DNA of 64,000 nt, taken from assembly GCF_004923295.1 (NCBI RefSeq), contig NZ_CP039638.1, forward strand, positions 186,001 to 250,000. Direction: 5' to 3'. This document shows positions 36,174 to 44,818 of the stretch, piece after piece. Below the pieces are notes generated by a model, which had not been told where the DNA came from, searched no databases, and saw only the letters and a list, made by a program, of their open reading frames with translations. The translations under genes and the position numbers were made by a program. Source of the stretch: Azospirillum sp. TSH100. GTDB lineage: Bacteria > Pseudomonadota > Alphaproteobacteria > Azospirillales > Azospirillaceae. Position 1 is the first letter of the stretch, and every line of letters starts with the position of its first letter.

Positions 36174-39100
36174 TTAACGCTCCGCCACGGCCGCCGTCTG
36201 AAGCGCCGCCCCGTTCAGGAAGCGGCGCAGCGACGCCGGCTTCACCGGTTTGTAGAGCACGCCGCAGCCGCACCGCTCCGCCTCCGCCCGCACCGCTTCC
36301 GAGCGGTCGGCGGTCAGCAGCAGCCCCTTGACCGGGCGGTCCCACAATTCCCGCAACCGCTCCAGAACCGCAAGCCCCGTCTGCCCGCCCCCGACGTGAT
36401 AATCGACACAGACCACATCCGGAAGCGCCCCGTCGAAGGGGACGAGCGCCGCCAGCGCGCCGGCGACGTCCGACGCGGTCGCCACCCGGCAGCCCCATTG
36501 GCCGAGCAGGGCGCGCAGGCCGGCCAGGATCGGCTCCTCATTGTCGATGCACAGCACCAGGAGCCCGGCCGACAGGGCGGCGGGGGCGGTGACCGGTCGA
36601 TCGATCGGGGCGGCACGCGCCTGCTCCATCGGCACCTCCACCGCGAAGCCGGTGCCGCGCCCGACGGTCGAGCGCAGGCTGACGGGATGGCCGAGCAGCC
36701 GGGCAATGCGGTCGACGATGGCGAGGCCGAGCCCCAATCCCTTGTCGGCCGGGTTGCCGCCGCCGTTCTCGCCGCCCAGCCGGCGGAATTCCTCGAACAC
36801 CTCCTGGCGCTTGGCCTCGGGGATGCCGGGGCCGGTGTCCCACACCTCGATGCGCAGGCGGTCTCCATTCATGGGATCGTGGCGGCGCCGGCAGCCGAGC
36901 AGGACGCGGCCCTTCGGCGTGTAGCGGATGGCGTTGGACAGGAAGTTCTGCAACACCCGGCGGAGAAGCTGCGGGTCGGAGCGCACCACGGCCCCGCAGC
37001 CGACCACCTTCAGCGTCAGGCCGCGCTCCTGCGCCAGGGCGGAGAACTCCACCCCCAGCCCGCCCAGCAGCTCGTCGATGGCGAAGCTGCGCATCTGCAC
37101 CCGGACATTGCCGGCGTCCAGCGAGGAGATGTCGAGCAGCCCGCCCAGCAGCATCTCGGTCGAGCGCAGGGACGCGGCGGCATTGTCGATCATGCCGCAT
37201 TCCGCCGTCCGCTGGTCGGGCGTCGGCAGCGGTCCTCGCATGCTCTCCTCCAGCGCCGAGACGAACAGGCGGGCGGCGTTCAGCGGTTGCAGCAGATCGT
37301 GGCTGGCGGCGGCGAGGAAGCGGGTCTTGCTGGCGTTGGCGGCTTCGGCCTCGGCCTTTGCCTGTTGCAGGGCGTCGGTGCGTTCCTGCACGCGGTGCTC
37401 CAGGCTTTCGTTCGCTTCGCGCAGGGCCTCGGCGGCGCGGTAGCGCTCGGTCACGTCGGTATAGGTGGAGACGTAACCACCTTCCGGCAGCGGGTTGGCG
37501 ACGATCTCCAGCACCGTGCCGTCGGGCCGGCGCCGCTCGTAGCGGTAGGGCCATTGCTGGGTGGCGGTGTCGCGGTTGGTCAGCAGCGCCTTCATGTCGT
37601 GGGCGTTGTATTCGCCGCGCCGCTCGTTGAAGCGGATCAGGTCGGCGAAGGGCACGCCGACCCGCACCATGTCGGCCGGCAGGTCGAGCAGTTCCAGATA
37701 GCGGTGGTTCCAGGCGGCGATGCGGTGGTCGGCGTCGATCACGCAGATGCCCTGGCCGATGTTCTCCAGCGTCGCCTGGAGAAGCTTGCGGTTGAAGCGC
37801 AGCGCCTCCGACGCCTCGTCCAGCATCGCCATGGCATCGCCGCGCGACAGCGAGCGGCCCTGGAGCGAGGCGGCCATCACCACCCGCGCCGACGCGGCCC
37901 CGATGGCGCCGGCGATCAGCGTCTCGGTGAAGCGGACGGCATCGAGGTCGGCGGGACCGGCCTCGCCCTTGCGGCCTGCGGCGTAAGCGTCGAAGGCGGC
38001 GTTGCCGCGCTCCGCCCCGACGAAGCGGATGGCGAGTGCGCGCAGGTCGGCCAGCTTTGCGAGCGCCTGGGGGGTGTCGTCCTCGTCCCGGTCGGCGGTG
38101 GCGGTGGTGTAGAAGACGGCCTGGGTGCGCTCCACGGCGCTGGGCCGCGCCAGCAGCGAGCCGGCGACGAAGGCGATCAGGTTGGCGAGCAGGCTCCACA
38201 GGCTGGCGTGCGAGATGGGGTCGAGCCCCTCGATCCCGAACAGCGCCTGCGGCCGCAGCCAGCCGATGCCCCAGGGGCCGAGATCGAGGAAGGCGTCGGG
38301 CACCGGCACGATGCGCGCCATCGACGGCACCAGCAGCGTGTAGACCCACAGCAGGAAGCCTGCCCCCAGACCGGCCAGCGCCCCCACCCGGTTGGCGCGC
38401 CGCCAGTAGAGCCCGCCGAAGAAGGCCGGGCCGAACTGCGCCACCGCGACGAAGGACAGCAGGCCGATGACCGTCAGCGGGTAATCGCGGTCGACCAGCC
38501 GGTGCATGACATAGGCCAGCAGCAGGATGCCCAGCACCGACAGCCGCCGCACCAGCAGCAGCGTGCCGACCATGTCGCGCCGGCCGACGCGGGCGGCGAA
38601 GCGCGGGCGGCTGAGCAGCAGCGGCATCACCACGTCGTTGCACAGCATGGTGCTGAGCGACACCGCGGCGACGATGACCATGCCGGTCGCCGCCGACAGG
38701 CCGCCGATGAAGGACAGCAGGCTGAAGCCGCTCGCCCCCGCCGCGATGGGCAGGGTGATCATGAAGGTGTCGGGGTTGACGCCGTCACTTCCGCTGTTGG
38801 GCCCGAAGGTGATCAGGCCGGCCACCGCGATTGGGATCATCAGGGCGCTGAGCGCCACCAGATAGGTCGGGTACATCCAGGCGGCGGCGCGCAGATGGCG
38901 GGGGCTGTCATTCTCCACCGTCATCACATGGTACATCTGCGGCAGGCAGAGAAAGGCGATGATCGAGATCGAGGTGTTCGACCACCAGGTCGGGTCGGTG
39001 AAGTCGGGCGACAGCAGCGGCTCCGCCTGCGGCCGGGCGATCAGGTCGGTGTAGCCGTCGAACATGCCCCAGACGATGAAGGCCGCCACCGCCAGGAAGA

Positions 39101-39731
39101 CGGTCAGCTTCACCAGGCTCTCAAACGCAATGGCCAGCATCAGGCCGCGGTGATGCTCGCTGGCGTTGATGTGGCGGACGCCGAACAGGATGGTGAAGAC
39201 CGCCATCGACAGCGCCACCGCGAAAGCGGTGTCGCCCCAGATCGGCGGCGGCAGGGCGGCGGGTGCGGCCAGCGACGGGGAGGTCAGCACGTCGAAGCTG
39301 GCGGCCACCGCCTTCAGCTGCAAGGCGATGTAGGGCAGCACGCCGACCAGGGCCGTCAGCGTCACCAGTGCCGCCACCGCCTGGCTCTTGCCATAGCGGG
39401 CGCCGATGAAGTCGGCGATGGAGGTGACGTTCTGCGCCTTGGTGATGGCGATGGTCTTGGTCAGCACCGGGCGCGCCGCCAGCAGCAGGATCATCGGCGC
39501 CAGATAGATCGGCAGGAAATCGAAGCCGCTGGCCGACGCCCGCCCGACCGAGCCGTAGAAGCTCCAGCTGGTGTTGTAGATGCACAGCGTCAGCGCATAG
39601 AGGATGCCGGCCGCCCGTGGCGATGCGGAGAGCAGCGTGCCCCCGGCGGTGCGCCGGTCGCCCCACCAGGCGATGGCGAACAGAACCCCCAGATAGGCCG
39701 CCGAAACGGCCAGCACCAGCCAACTCTGCAC
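36174..39731 (-). CDS. Hybrid histidine kinase with sodium:solute symporter-like sensor (CbrA-like)
   Basis: A 1185-residue sensor. Residues 1-600 are a membrane domain of the sodium:solute symporter (SSF) type with about 13 helices (LYALTLCIYNTSWSFYGSVG, KAQNVTSIADFIGARYG). A PAS domain (about 665-780), a coiled coil, HisKA with the phospho-histidine in FLAAASHDLLQPLNAARLF, HATPase (GLGLGLAIVDRIARLLG) and a C-terminal receiver (VVCVDYHVGG, TADRSE) follow. The start is a GTG. Kinases of this build (CbrA, NahK relatives) couple nutrient uptake or sensing to carbon/nitrogen gene control. It is followed by a NarL-type regulator gene. The substrate is unknown. Confidence 0.9.
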   Translation of the reverse strand: MQSWLVLAVSAAYLGVLFAIAWWGDRRTAGGTLLSASPRAAGILYALTLCIYNTSWSFYGSVGRASASGFDFLPIYLAPMILLLAARPVLTKTIAITKAQNVTSIADFIGARYGKSQAVAALVTLTALVGVLPYIALQLKAVAASFDVLTSPSLAAPAALPPPIWGDTAFAVALSMAVFTILFGVRHINASEHHRGLMLAIAFESLVKLTVFLAVAAFIVWGMFDGYTDLIARPQAEPLLSPDFTDPTWWSNTSISIIAFLCLPQMYHVMTVENDSPRHLRAAAWMYPTYLVALSALMIPIAVAGLITFGPNSGSDGVNPDTFMITLPIAAGASGFSLLSFIGGLSAATGMVIVAAVSLSTMLCNDVVMPLLLSRPRFAARVGRRDMVGTLLLVRRLSVLGILLLAYVMHRLVDRDYPLTVIGLLSFVAVAQFGPAFFGGLYWRRANRVGALAGLGAGFLLWVYTLLVPSMARIVPVPDAFLDLGPWGIGWLRPQALFGIEGLDPISHASLWSLLANLIAFVAGSLLARPSAVERTQAVFYTTATADRDEDDTPQALAKLADLRALAIRFVGAERGNAAFDAYAAGRKGEAGPADLDAVRFTETLIAGAIGAASARVVMAASLQGRSLSRGDAMAMLDEASEALRFNRKLLQATLENIGQGICVIDADHRIAAWNHRYLELLDLPADMVRVGVPFADLIRFNERRGEYNAHDMKALLTNRDTATQQWPYRYERRRPDGTVLEIVANPLPEGGYVSTYTDVTERYRAAEALREANESLEHRVQERTDALQQAKAEAEAANASKTRFLAAASHDLLQPLNAARLFVSALEESMRGPLPTPDQRTAECGMIDNAAASLRSTEMLLGGLLDISSLDAGNVRVQMRSFAIDELLGGLGVEFSALAQERGLTLKVVGCGAVVRSDPQLLRRVLQNFLSNAIRYTPKGRVLLGCRRRHDPMNGDRLRIEVWDTGPGIPEAKRQEVFEEFRRLGGENGGGNPADKGLGLGLAIVDRIARLLGHPVSLRSTVGRGTGFAVEVPMEQARAAPIDRPVTAPAALSAGLLVLCIDNEEPILAGLRALLGQWGCRVATASDVAGALAALVPFDGALPDVVCVDYHVGGGQTGLAVLERLRELWDRPVKGLLLTADRSEAVRAEAERCGCGVLYKPVKPASLRRFLNGAALQTAAVAER

Positions 39732-40207
39732 GACCGACGGACCTCATGGGGTGGGGCTACGCCATGACCCTATCGCAATGGTCCCGCCGCCAACAACGGG
39801 CGGACTTGCCGTTGCTCAAAAACTGTGCAGCGCTGAACGAAGGTAGGGGGCGCATATGGTCCGTTCCTCGAACTATTCTGTGCCTGCCGGACGCCGCCGT
39901 CCCGGTCGCCGCTGGTGCGACGGCTGGCGTTCCTGTCCCGGCGCCCTGGCTTTCGCAAGGGGGGCCGGGGACCGCCGAAGCGGCCGTTTCCGTCTCCTCC
40001 CTCGTGCGGGAACGGCCGCTTCCGCGCCTGCCGTCCGGGCCTGGGGCGAGTGGGACAAACGGGTTCCCTGTCGGTTTACTGCGTCGTCATCGCTGGGAAA
40101 GGGTCACGAACGGCCCAATCTATGGCAAGATGGTCCATCGTCAGGGATCCCGGCCGCGATGCCGGTCCTGTTGCGTGGCCTGAAACGGAAGACGGACGCC
40201 CAAGAGA
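39732..40207. other. Intergenic region with one inverted repeat
   Basis: A 476-base gap between the divergent hybrid kinase and a small gene. GAAGCGGCCGTT (39977-39988) pairs perfectly with AACGGCCGCTTC (40011-40022), a 12-bp stem with a 22-base loop. Possible frames here look like chance. No other signal is seen. Confidence 0.55.
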
Positions 40208-40459
40208 ATGCTGATCGACGCCTATTTGGGGTTCCGGGTCGGGGACGTGGTCCTGGACCGTGCCGAGCTTGCCGCCGGCACCGCCACCATCAAGGAAATC
40301 CACGTCGTTCCCTGTGACTGGGCGCATGGCCTGACCGGCATCGCCGTGATGGAGAATGGCGCCGAGCGCTTCATCGTCCAGTTGAAGAAGGTCCGCCCGA
40401 CCGAGGAAGAGGTCGAGACCGAAAGCAACGTCCGGCCCCTGCGCCACCGCGCGCGCTGA
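40208..40459 (+). CDS. Small protein of unknown function
   Basis: An 83-residue soluble protein with no recognised domain. The middle has alternating hydrophobic beta-like strands (YLGFRVGDVVLDRAEL, IKEIHVVP, GIAVMENGAERFIVQLKKVRP), a small-barrel look, and the C-terminus is charged (EEEVETESNVRPLRHRAR). A strong terminator follows the stop, which supports expression as a single gene. The ribosome site is weak (CAAGAGA before ATG). Confidence 0.5.
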   Translation: MLIDAYLGFRVGDVVLDRAELAAGTATIKEIHVVPCDWAHGLTGIAVMENGAERFIVQLKKVRPTEEEVETESNVRPLRHRAR

Positions 40460-40476
40460 AATCGGTTTTTGAAAAC

Positions 40477-40522
40477 GCCAAGGCCCGCCGCCCCGGATCG
40501 GAGCGGCGGGCCTTGGCTTTTT
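40477..40522. terminator. Strong rho-independent terminator
   Basis: GCCAAGGCCCGCCGC (40477-40491) pairs perfectly with GCGGCGGGCCTTGGC (40503-40517), a 15-bp stem followed by TTTTT at 40518-40522. It serves the small plus-strand gene and lies between convergent stops at 40459 and 40549. Confidence 0.92.
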
Positions 40523-40548
40523 CGGCGGGGATCGTGTCCGCCGGCCCG

Positions 40549-40839
40549 TCAGTGACGAAGCTGGACGCGCCCGCCGTTCATGCGCGCGTCGTCGACGCGG
40601 GCAATGGCCGGGAGGCCGCGCAGGAAGGCGGCGCCGGTGTCGGTCGCCTCGAACAGGACGTGGCCCTGGCGGTCCTGGCCGCGGAAACGGGCCTCGGTCG
40701 TCATGCCGGCATTGCGGACGGCGGCCGACAGTTCGGACACGGCCTTCCAGATGCGGGCACGGTGTTCGGCGGCGCTGGCGCAACCGGTCGCATCCGCGAC
40801 GGCCAGCGTTACGGTAAAGGAATGAAGCTCGATCGCCAT
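40549..40839 (-). CDS. Small protein of unknown function
   Basis: A 96-residue protein starting MAIELHSFTVTLAVADATGC. It has an alternating strand-helix pattern (TVTLAVADA, helix EHRARIWKAVSELSAAVRNA, then EARFRGQDRQGHVLFEATDTGAAFLRGLPAI), a possible small alpha/beta fold. I recognise no family. It runs toward the strong terminator at 40477 and follows another small gene on the same strand, so the two may be one operon. A start further upstream is possible. Confidence 0.5.
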   Translation of the reverse strand: MAIELHSFTVTLAVADATGCASAAEHRARIWKAVSELSAAVRNAGMTTEARFRGQDRQGHVLFEATDTGAAFLRGLPAIARVDDARMNGGRVQLRH

Positions 40840-40933
40840 GGTGGCACCACGGAACTTGGAGTGCGGGGTTTGAAAAACCCGGATCGTTCCGGCCATCGAC
40901 CGGATACGGCGCCGGCCCTTGGGATCGAGAAAC

Positions 40934-41182
40934 TCAGTCGTAACGGGGAAGCTTCGACAGGACAATGTCGCTGATGAGGCCGCGGAGCTGGCTTACCGGG
41001 AGCTGTTCGACCGGAATGCTGACCGCGCGGGCGTAGGTCTCGCAAACGTGCCAGGCGTGGTCGGGTTCGACCAGGATGTGCCGGGCGAGATCATGTTCGT
41101 CGGCGTTCGCCCTGCCGGGGAGCGCCTTTTCACAGGCCAGAACGGTTTGCACCATGTCGCTGGCCAGACTGTGCAGATTCAT
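40934..41182 (-). CDS. Small helical protein of unknown function
   Basis: An 82-residue, mostly helical, soluble protein (MNLHSLASDMVQTVLACEKALPG, HDLARHILVEPDHAWHVCETYARAV, LRGLISDIVLSKLPRYD). The ATG at 41180-41182 follows GAAGG by eight bases; a GTG nine bases earlier is less likely. No domain is recognised. It lies 94 bases upstream of another small gene on the same strand. Confidence 0.5.
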   Translation of the reverse strand: MNLHSLASDMVQTVLACEKALPGRANADEHDLARHILVEPDHAWHVCETYARAVSIPVEQLPVSQLRGLISDIVLSKLPRYD

Positions 41183-41559
41183 GGATGGCACCTTCCCATG
41201 TTCGGGAATTCGTTGGGGACACGAACAGACTAGACCTTCGGACCGGATTCCACAACGGGGCCTATGACGTTCGGCTGTGACAATTCAACGATTGTGCCAC
41301 ACCGAACGTTTCGGCGATGCCGCCGCGAACCGGCCGATACCGACACCAACATAGGTCGGGACGAATTATTCCGCCCGTGACCGTTTCGCGGGTCTGACGC
41401 GGCAAATTCCGGCCTGACCCTTTACCACTCCGCCCTTGCGCCGGGCAAGGTTTCGCCTATGGGCGTCCTGCTTATCCGGCGGCCGTCGCCAATGCCGTTG
41501 CGCGGAAAGACGCGCTGTGGATTGATGACTGGATTGCTGCCGTACCGGAGATCCGATCG
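41183..41559. other. Divergent intergenic region
   Basis: A 377-base gap between a small leftward gene and the LysE-type exporter. A short hairpin (CCTTGC, 5-base loop, GCAAGG) is near 41434-41450. No gene or named operator is seen. Confidence 0.5.
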
Positions 41560-42198
41560 ATGTCGCCCGATCTGTGGCTCGCCTTCGCCGCCGCTTCCGC
41601 CATCATGCTGATGATTCCGGGGCCGACGGTGCTGATCGTCGTGTCCTATGCGCTGGGCCACGGGCGGAAATCGGCCATGGCGACGGTCGCGGGGGTGGCA
41701 CTTGGCGACTTCACGGCGATGACCGCCTCCATGCTGGGACTGGGGGTGCTGCTGTCGACCTCGGCGGCGCTGTTCACCGGGCTGAAATGGGTGGGTGCCG
41801 CCTATCTCGTCTATCTCGGCCTCAAGCTGTGGCGGGCGCCGGTCAGGGAAGCGGAGGCGGTGGCCGACGAATCGGCAGGGGAGCAGGGGGTGCGGCCCTG
41901 GCGCATGATGCTGCACACCTATGCCGTCACCGCGCTGAATCCCAAGAGCATCGTCTTCTTCGTCGCCTTCCTGCCGCAGTTCCTTGACACCGGCCGGCCG
42001 CTGGCCGGGCAGATGGTGGTGATGGAGGCGACCTTCCTGGTGCTGGCGACGCTGAACGCCGCCGGCTATGCCCTGCTGGCCTCGGCGGCGCGCCGCGCGG
42101 TGCGGACCCCGTCGGTGCAGCGGGCTGTCAACCGGGTCGGCGGATCACTGCTGATGGGGGCCGGGCTGTTGACCGTGGCGTGGAAGCGGACGGCCTGA
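41560..42198 (+). CDS. LysE/RhtB-family amino acid exporter
   Basis: A 212-residue inner-membrane exporter with about six helices. The N-terminal signature IMLMIPGPTVLIVVSYALGHGRKSAMATVAGVALGD matches the family's PGP and GxxxG region, and LKWVGAAYLVYLGLKLWR is typical of the third helix. A polar loop (EAEAVADESAGEQ) separates the halves. Family members export lysine, threonine, homoserine or similar. The substrate is unknown. It stands alone. Confidence 0.9.
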   Translation: MSPDLWLAFAAASAIMLMIPGPTVLIVVSYALGHGRKSAMATVAGVALGDFTAMTASMLGLGVLLSTSAALFTGLKWVGAAYLVYLGLKLWRAPVREAEAVADESAGEQGVRPWRMMLHTYAVTALNPKSIVFFVAFLPQFLDTGRPLAGQMVVMEATFLVLATLNAAGYALLASAARRAVRTPSVQRAVNRVGGSLLMGAGLLTVAWKRTA

Positions 42199-42240
42199 CG
42201 CGGTCTTCTTGCGCGGCGGCGCCCTGCGCATGTCGATTTA

Positions 42241-42270
42241 TTGACAAAACATTATAACTTCACTGAAAAT
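42241..42270 (+). promoter_or_regulatory. Sigma-70-like promoter
   Basis: TTGACA (42241-42246) is a perfect -35 box, with GAAAAT (42265-42270) as a weak -10 at 18 bases. The AT-rich patch stands out and ends 17 bases before the HD-GYP regulator. Confidence 0.4.
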
Positions 42271-42286
42271 TGTCGGCAATTCGGGG

Positions 42287-43909
42287 ATGCACGCGCCGGT
42301 AACTTTCCTGAAGCCGGCCGAAGCAAATCGAACCGCGGGGGCGGTGATGGCCGACGGATGCAAAAGGGGCGACACGGCGCAGGACCTCCCGCGGGAGAGT
42401 CCGGGCGATGTCCTGGAATTCGCCGCCGAGGCGGAGGAGTCCGACGGTGGGCGGCGCAACCCGCCCTGGCTGATCCTGATCGTCGACGACGACCACGAGG
42501 TCCATGCCATCACCCGCGTCGTGTTGGGCGAAATGATGTTCGAGGAACGGCCGGTCCGTTTCCTGTCCGCCTACACCGCGCGGCAGGCGCGCTCGCTGCT
42601 GGCCGAGCATCCCGGCATCGCCGCCATCCTGCTGGACGTGGTGATGGAGACCGACGATGCCGGCCTGAAGCTGGTCCGCCACATCCGCGAGGAGATCGGC
42701 AACCGGCAGGTCCGCATCATCCTGCGCACCGGCCAGCCGGGTCAGGCGCCCGAACGGCAGGTGATCGCCGCCTACGACATCAATGACTACAAGTCCAAGA
42801 GCGAGCTGACGGCGCAGAAACTGTACACCGCCGCCGTCGCGGCCCTGCGTTCCTACCAGCACATCGCCGCCATCGAGCGCGGCCGGCAGGGGCTGGAGCG
42901 GGTGATGGAGGCGGCCGACCATCTGGCCGGGCTGCGCTCGCGCCCGCAGTTCCTGGCCGGGCTGGTCGGGCGGGCGGCGGCGCTGGTGACCGGCGCCCAC
43001 TTCGCCCTGCTGTGCGGGGTCGGCGAGAATGGCGGACCGACGATCCTGGCGGAGGCGGGGGCGCCCACCGACCTGCTGCCGGAGGCGGCCGCCGGCATCA
43101 GGGCGGCGCTGGCTGACGGGCGGGCGCGCTGGACTGCCCGCTGCGGGATCGTCGTGCTGCACGGGCGCGATGCCCCGCCGCTGGCACTCTGCCTGCTCGG
43201 CGGCCCCTTCGCCGAGGGTGACCGGCCGCTGGTGGAGCTGCTCTGCACCAAGGCGGCGGTCGGGCTGGACAATCTGCGGCTCTACGAGCGGCTGAACCAG
43301 GCGCAGATCGCCACCGTCCATGCGCTGGGCAAGCTGGCCGAATACAAGGACGAGGTCACCGGCGACCATGTGAGGCGGCTGGGCCGCTGGGCCACCGCCA
43401 TCGCCCGCGAACTCCACGCCCGCAATGCCTTCGCCGACGAGCTGGACGACTGGTTCTGCGACACAATCGGGCTGGCCAGCGTTCTGCACGACGTCGGCAA
43501 GGTCGGCATTCCCGATGCCATCCTGCGCAAGCCGGGCCGGTTGGACGAGGCGGAGATGGCGGTGATGCGCGAGCATGCCGCCATCGGCGGCAGCATCCTG
43601 CGCGACGCCGGCGGCGGTGACCGCCGCGGCTACCTGTCGATGGGCGCCGAGATCGCCGAGAGCCATCACGAGAAGTTCGACGGCAGCGGCTATCCGCGTG
43701 GACTGGCGGGCGACGCCATCCCGCTGGCCGGCCGCATCGTCGCCGTCGCCGACGTGTTCGACGCGCTGCTGCACCGCCGCCCCTACAAGAAGGCGTGGGA
43801 CATTGGCGAGGTGCTGGACCTGCTGCGCGCCGAATCCGGCAGCCATTTCGACCCCCGGGTGGTCGAGGCCTTCCTGGCGGTGCTGGAACGCGACGGGGCG
43901 GGGGTATAG
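42287..43909 (+). CDS. Response regulator with DUF3369 and HD-GYP output
   Basis: A 540-residue regulator predicted to cleave cyclic di-GMP. The receiver is at about residues 60-185 (LILIVDDDHEVHAITRVVL, phospho-acceptor in AAILLDVVMETDD). A DUF3369 sensor domain (about 190-340) has the usual YDINDYKSKSELTAQKLYT entry. HD-GYP fills about 345-535 with VLHDVGKVGIPD, ESHHEKFDGSGYPRGL and VADVFDAL, so the catalytic metal ligands and GYP motif are intact. An internal start at 42347 is possible. It probably lowers c-di-GMP and favours motility; the partner kinase is not next to it. Confidence 0.92.
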   Translation: MHAPVTFLKPAEANRTAGAVMADGCKRGDTAQDLPRESPGDVLEFAAEAEESDGGRRNPPWLILIVDDDHEVHAITRVVLGEMMFEERPVRFLSAYTARQARSLLAEHPGIAAILLDVVMETDDAGLKLVRHIREEIGNRQVRIILRTGQPGQAPERQVIAAYDINDYKSKSELTAQKLYTAAVAALRSYQHIAAIERGRQGLERVMEAADHLAGLRSRPQFLAGLVGRAAALVTGAHFALLCGVGENGGPTILAEAGAPTDLLPEAAAGIRAALADGRARWTARCGIVVLHGRDAPPLALCLLGGPFAEGDRPLVELLCTKAAVGLDNLRLYERLNQAQIATVHALGKLAEYKDEVTGDHVRRLGRWATAIARELHARNAFADELDDWFCDTIGLASVLHDVGKVGIPDAILRKPGRLDEAEMAVMREHAAIGGSILRDAGGGDRRGYLSMGAEIAESHHEKFDGSGYPRGLAGDAIPLAGRIVAVADVFDALLHRRPYKKAWDIGEVLDLLRAESGSHFDPRVVEAFLAVLERDGAGV

Positions 43910-43937
43910 GTCCCGCCGCCCCGTTCGCAAATGCCGT

Positions 43938-43954
43938 TGGGCGTCAGACGCCCA
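43938..43954. terminator. Short hairpin between convergent genes
   Basis: TGGGCGT, CAG, ACGCCCA: a 7-bp stem with a 3-base loop that spans the dapB stop codon, in the 34-base gap between convergent genes. Confidence 0.4.
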
Positions 43955-44741
43955 GCACGTCGCGCATGCTGTAGAGGCCGGGGGTCTTGTCCTGCGCCCA
44001 CAGGGCGGCGCGGACGGCGCCCTTGGCGTAGATCCCGCGGCCCGACGCCTTGTGGGTCAGCTCGATCCGCTCGCCCTCGCTGGCGAACATCACGGTGTGG
44101 TCGCCGATCACGTCACCGCCGCGCAGGGTTGCGAAGCCGATCTCGCCGCGCGGGCGGGCGCCGGTGTGGCCGTCGCGCACCTTCTGCCAGACATCCTCCA
44201 GCACCACACCGCGCCCGGCCGCCGCGGCGCGGCCGAGGCCGAGCGCGGTGCCCGACGGCGCATCGACCTTGCGGCGGTGGTGCATCTCCAGGATGTCGAT
44301 GTCGAAATCGTCGTCCAGCGCGTGGGCGACCTGTTCGACCAGAGCCAGCAGCAGGTTGACGCCCAGCGACATGTTGGGCGACTGGACGATGGCGGTGTGG
44401 GTGGCTGCGGTGGCGATGGCCGCCTGCTGCGACGGGTTGAGGCCGGTGGTGCCGACGACCAGCACGGTTTCCGATTGGGCGGCCAGCGCCGCATGCCGCT
44501 CCGTCGACTCCGGGCTGGTGAAGTCGATCACCGCATCGCAGTCGGCGAACAGCGCGACCGGGTCGTCGATGGCGGTCACGCCCAGCGGGTCGATCCCGGC
44601 CAGGATGCCCAGATCCTTGCCCAGAGCCGGGCCGCCAACCCGCTCGGTCCCGCCGGCCAGCGTGCAGCCCGCGGTCGCCGCGATCTCGCGCACCAGCATC
44701 TGGCCCATGCGCCCCGCGCACCCGACGACACCGATCTTCAT
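43944..44741 (-). CDS. dapB: 4-hydroxy-tetrahydrodipicolinate reductase
   Basis: A 265-residue enzyme of lysine and diaminopimelate synthesis that reduces the DapA product with NAD(P)H. I take the ATG at 44739-44741 (MKIGVVGCAGRMGQ) because AGAGG lies nine bases before it; an ATG nine bases earlier overlaps that site. Conserved parts are the Rossmann motif, VVGTTG, and the catalytic segment EMHHRRKVDAPSGTALGLG. It stands alone, convergent with the HD-GYP gene. An aminotransferase possibly acting in the same pathway is at 50.5 kb. Confidence 0.96.
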   Translation of the reverse strand: MKIGVVGCAGRMGQMLVREIAATAGCTLAGGTERVGGPALGKDLGILAGIDPLGVTAIDDPVALFADCDAVIDFTSPESTERHAALAAQSETVLVVGTTGLNPSQQAAIATAATHTAIVQSPNMSLGVNLLLALVEQVAHALDDDFDIDILEMHHRRKVDAPSGTALGLGRAAAAGRGVVLEDVWQKVRDGHTGARPRGEIGFATLRGGDVIGDHTVMFASEGERIELTHKASGRGIYAKGAVRAALWAQDKTPGLYSMRDVLGV

Positions 44742-44818
44742 GACGCCCATCCTCTGTTCAGCTCTTCCGGCCGGACTTTCCCGCCCTCCCAGCGGTTTAG
44801 CACAGGCCCGGCCGTGGC

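Noticed and set aside
36087..39767. Long plus-strand frame over the hybrid kinase
   Set aside because: Antisense shadow of the kinase, with the same low-complexity His/Gln/Arg/Gly composition; the minus-strand reading has all kinase motifs.
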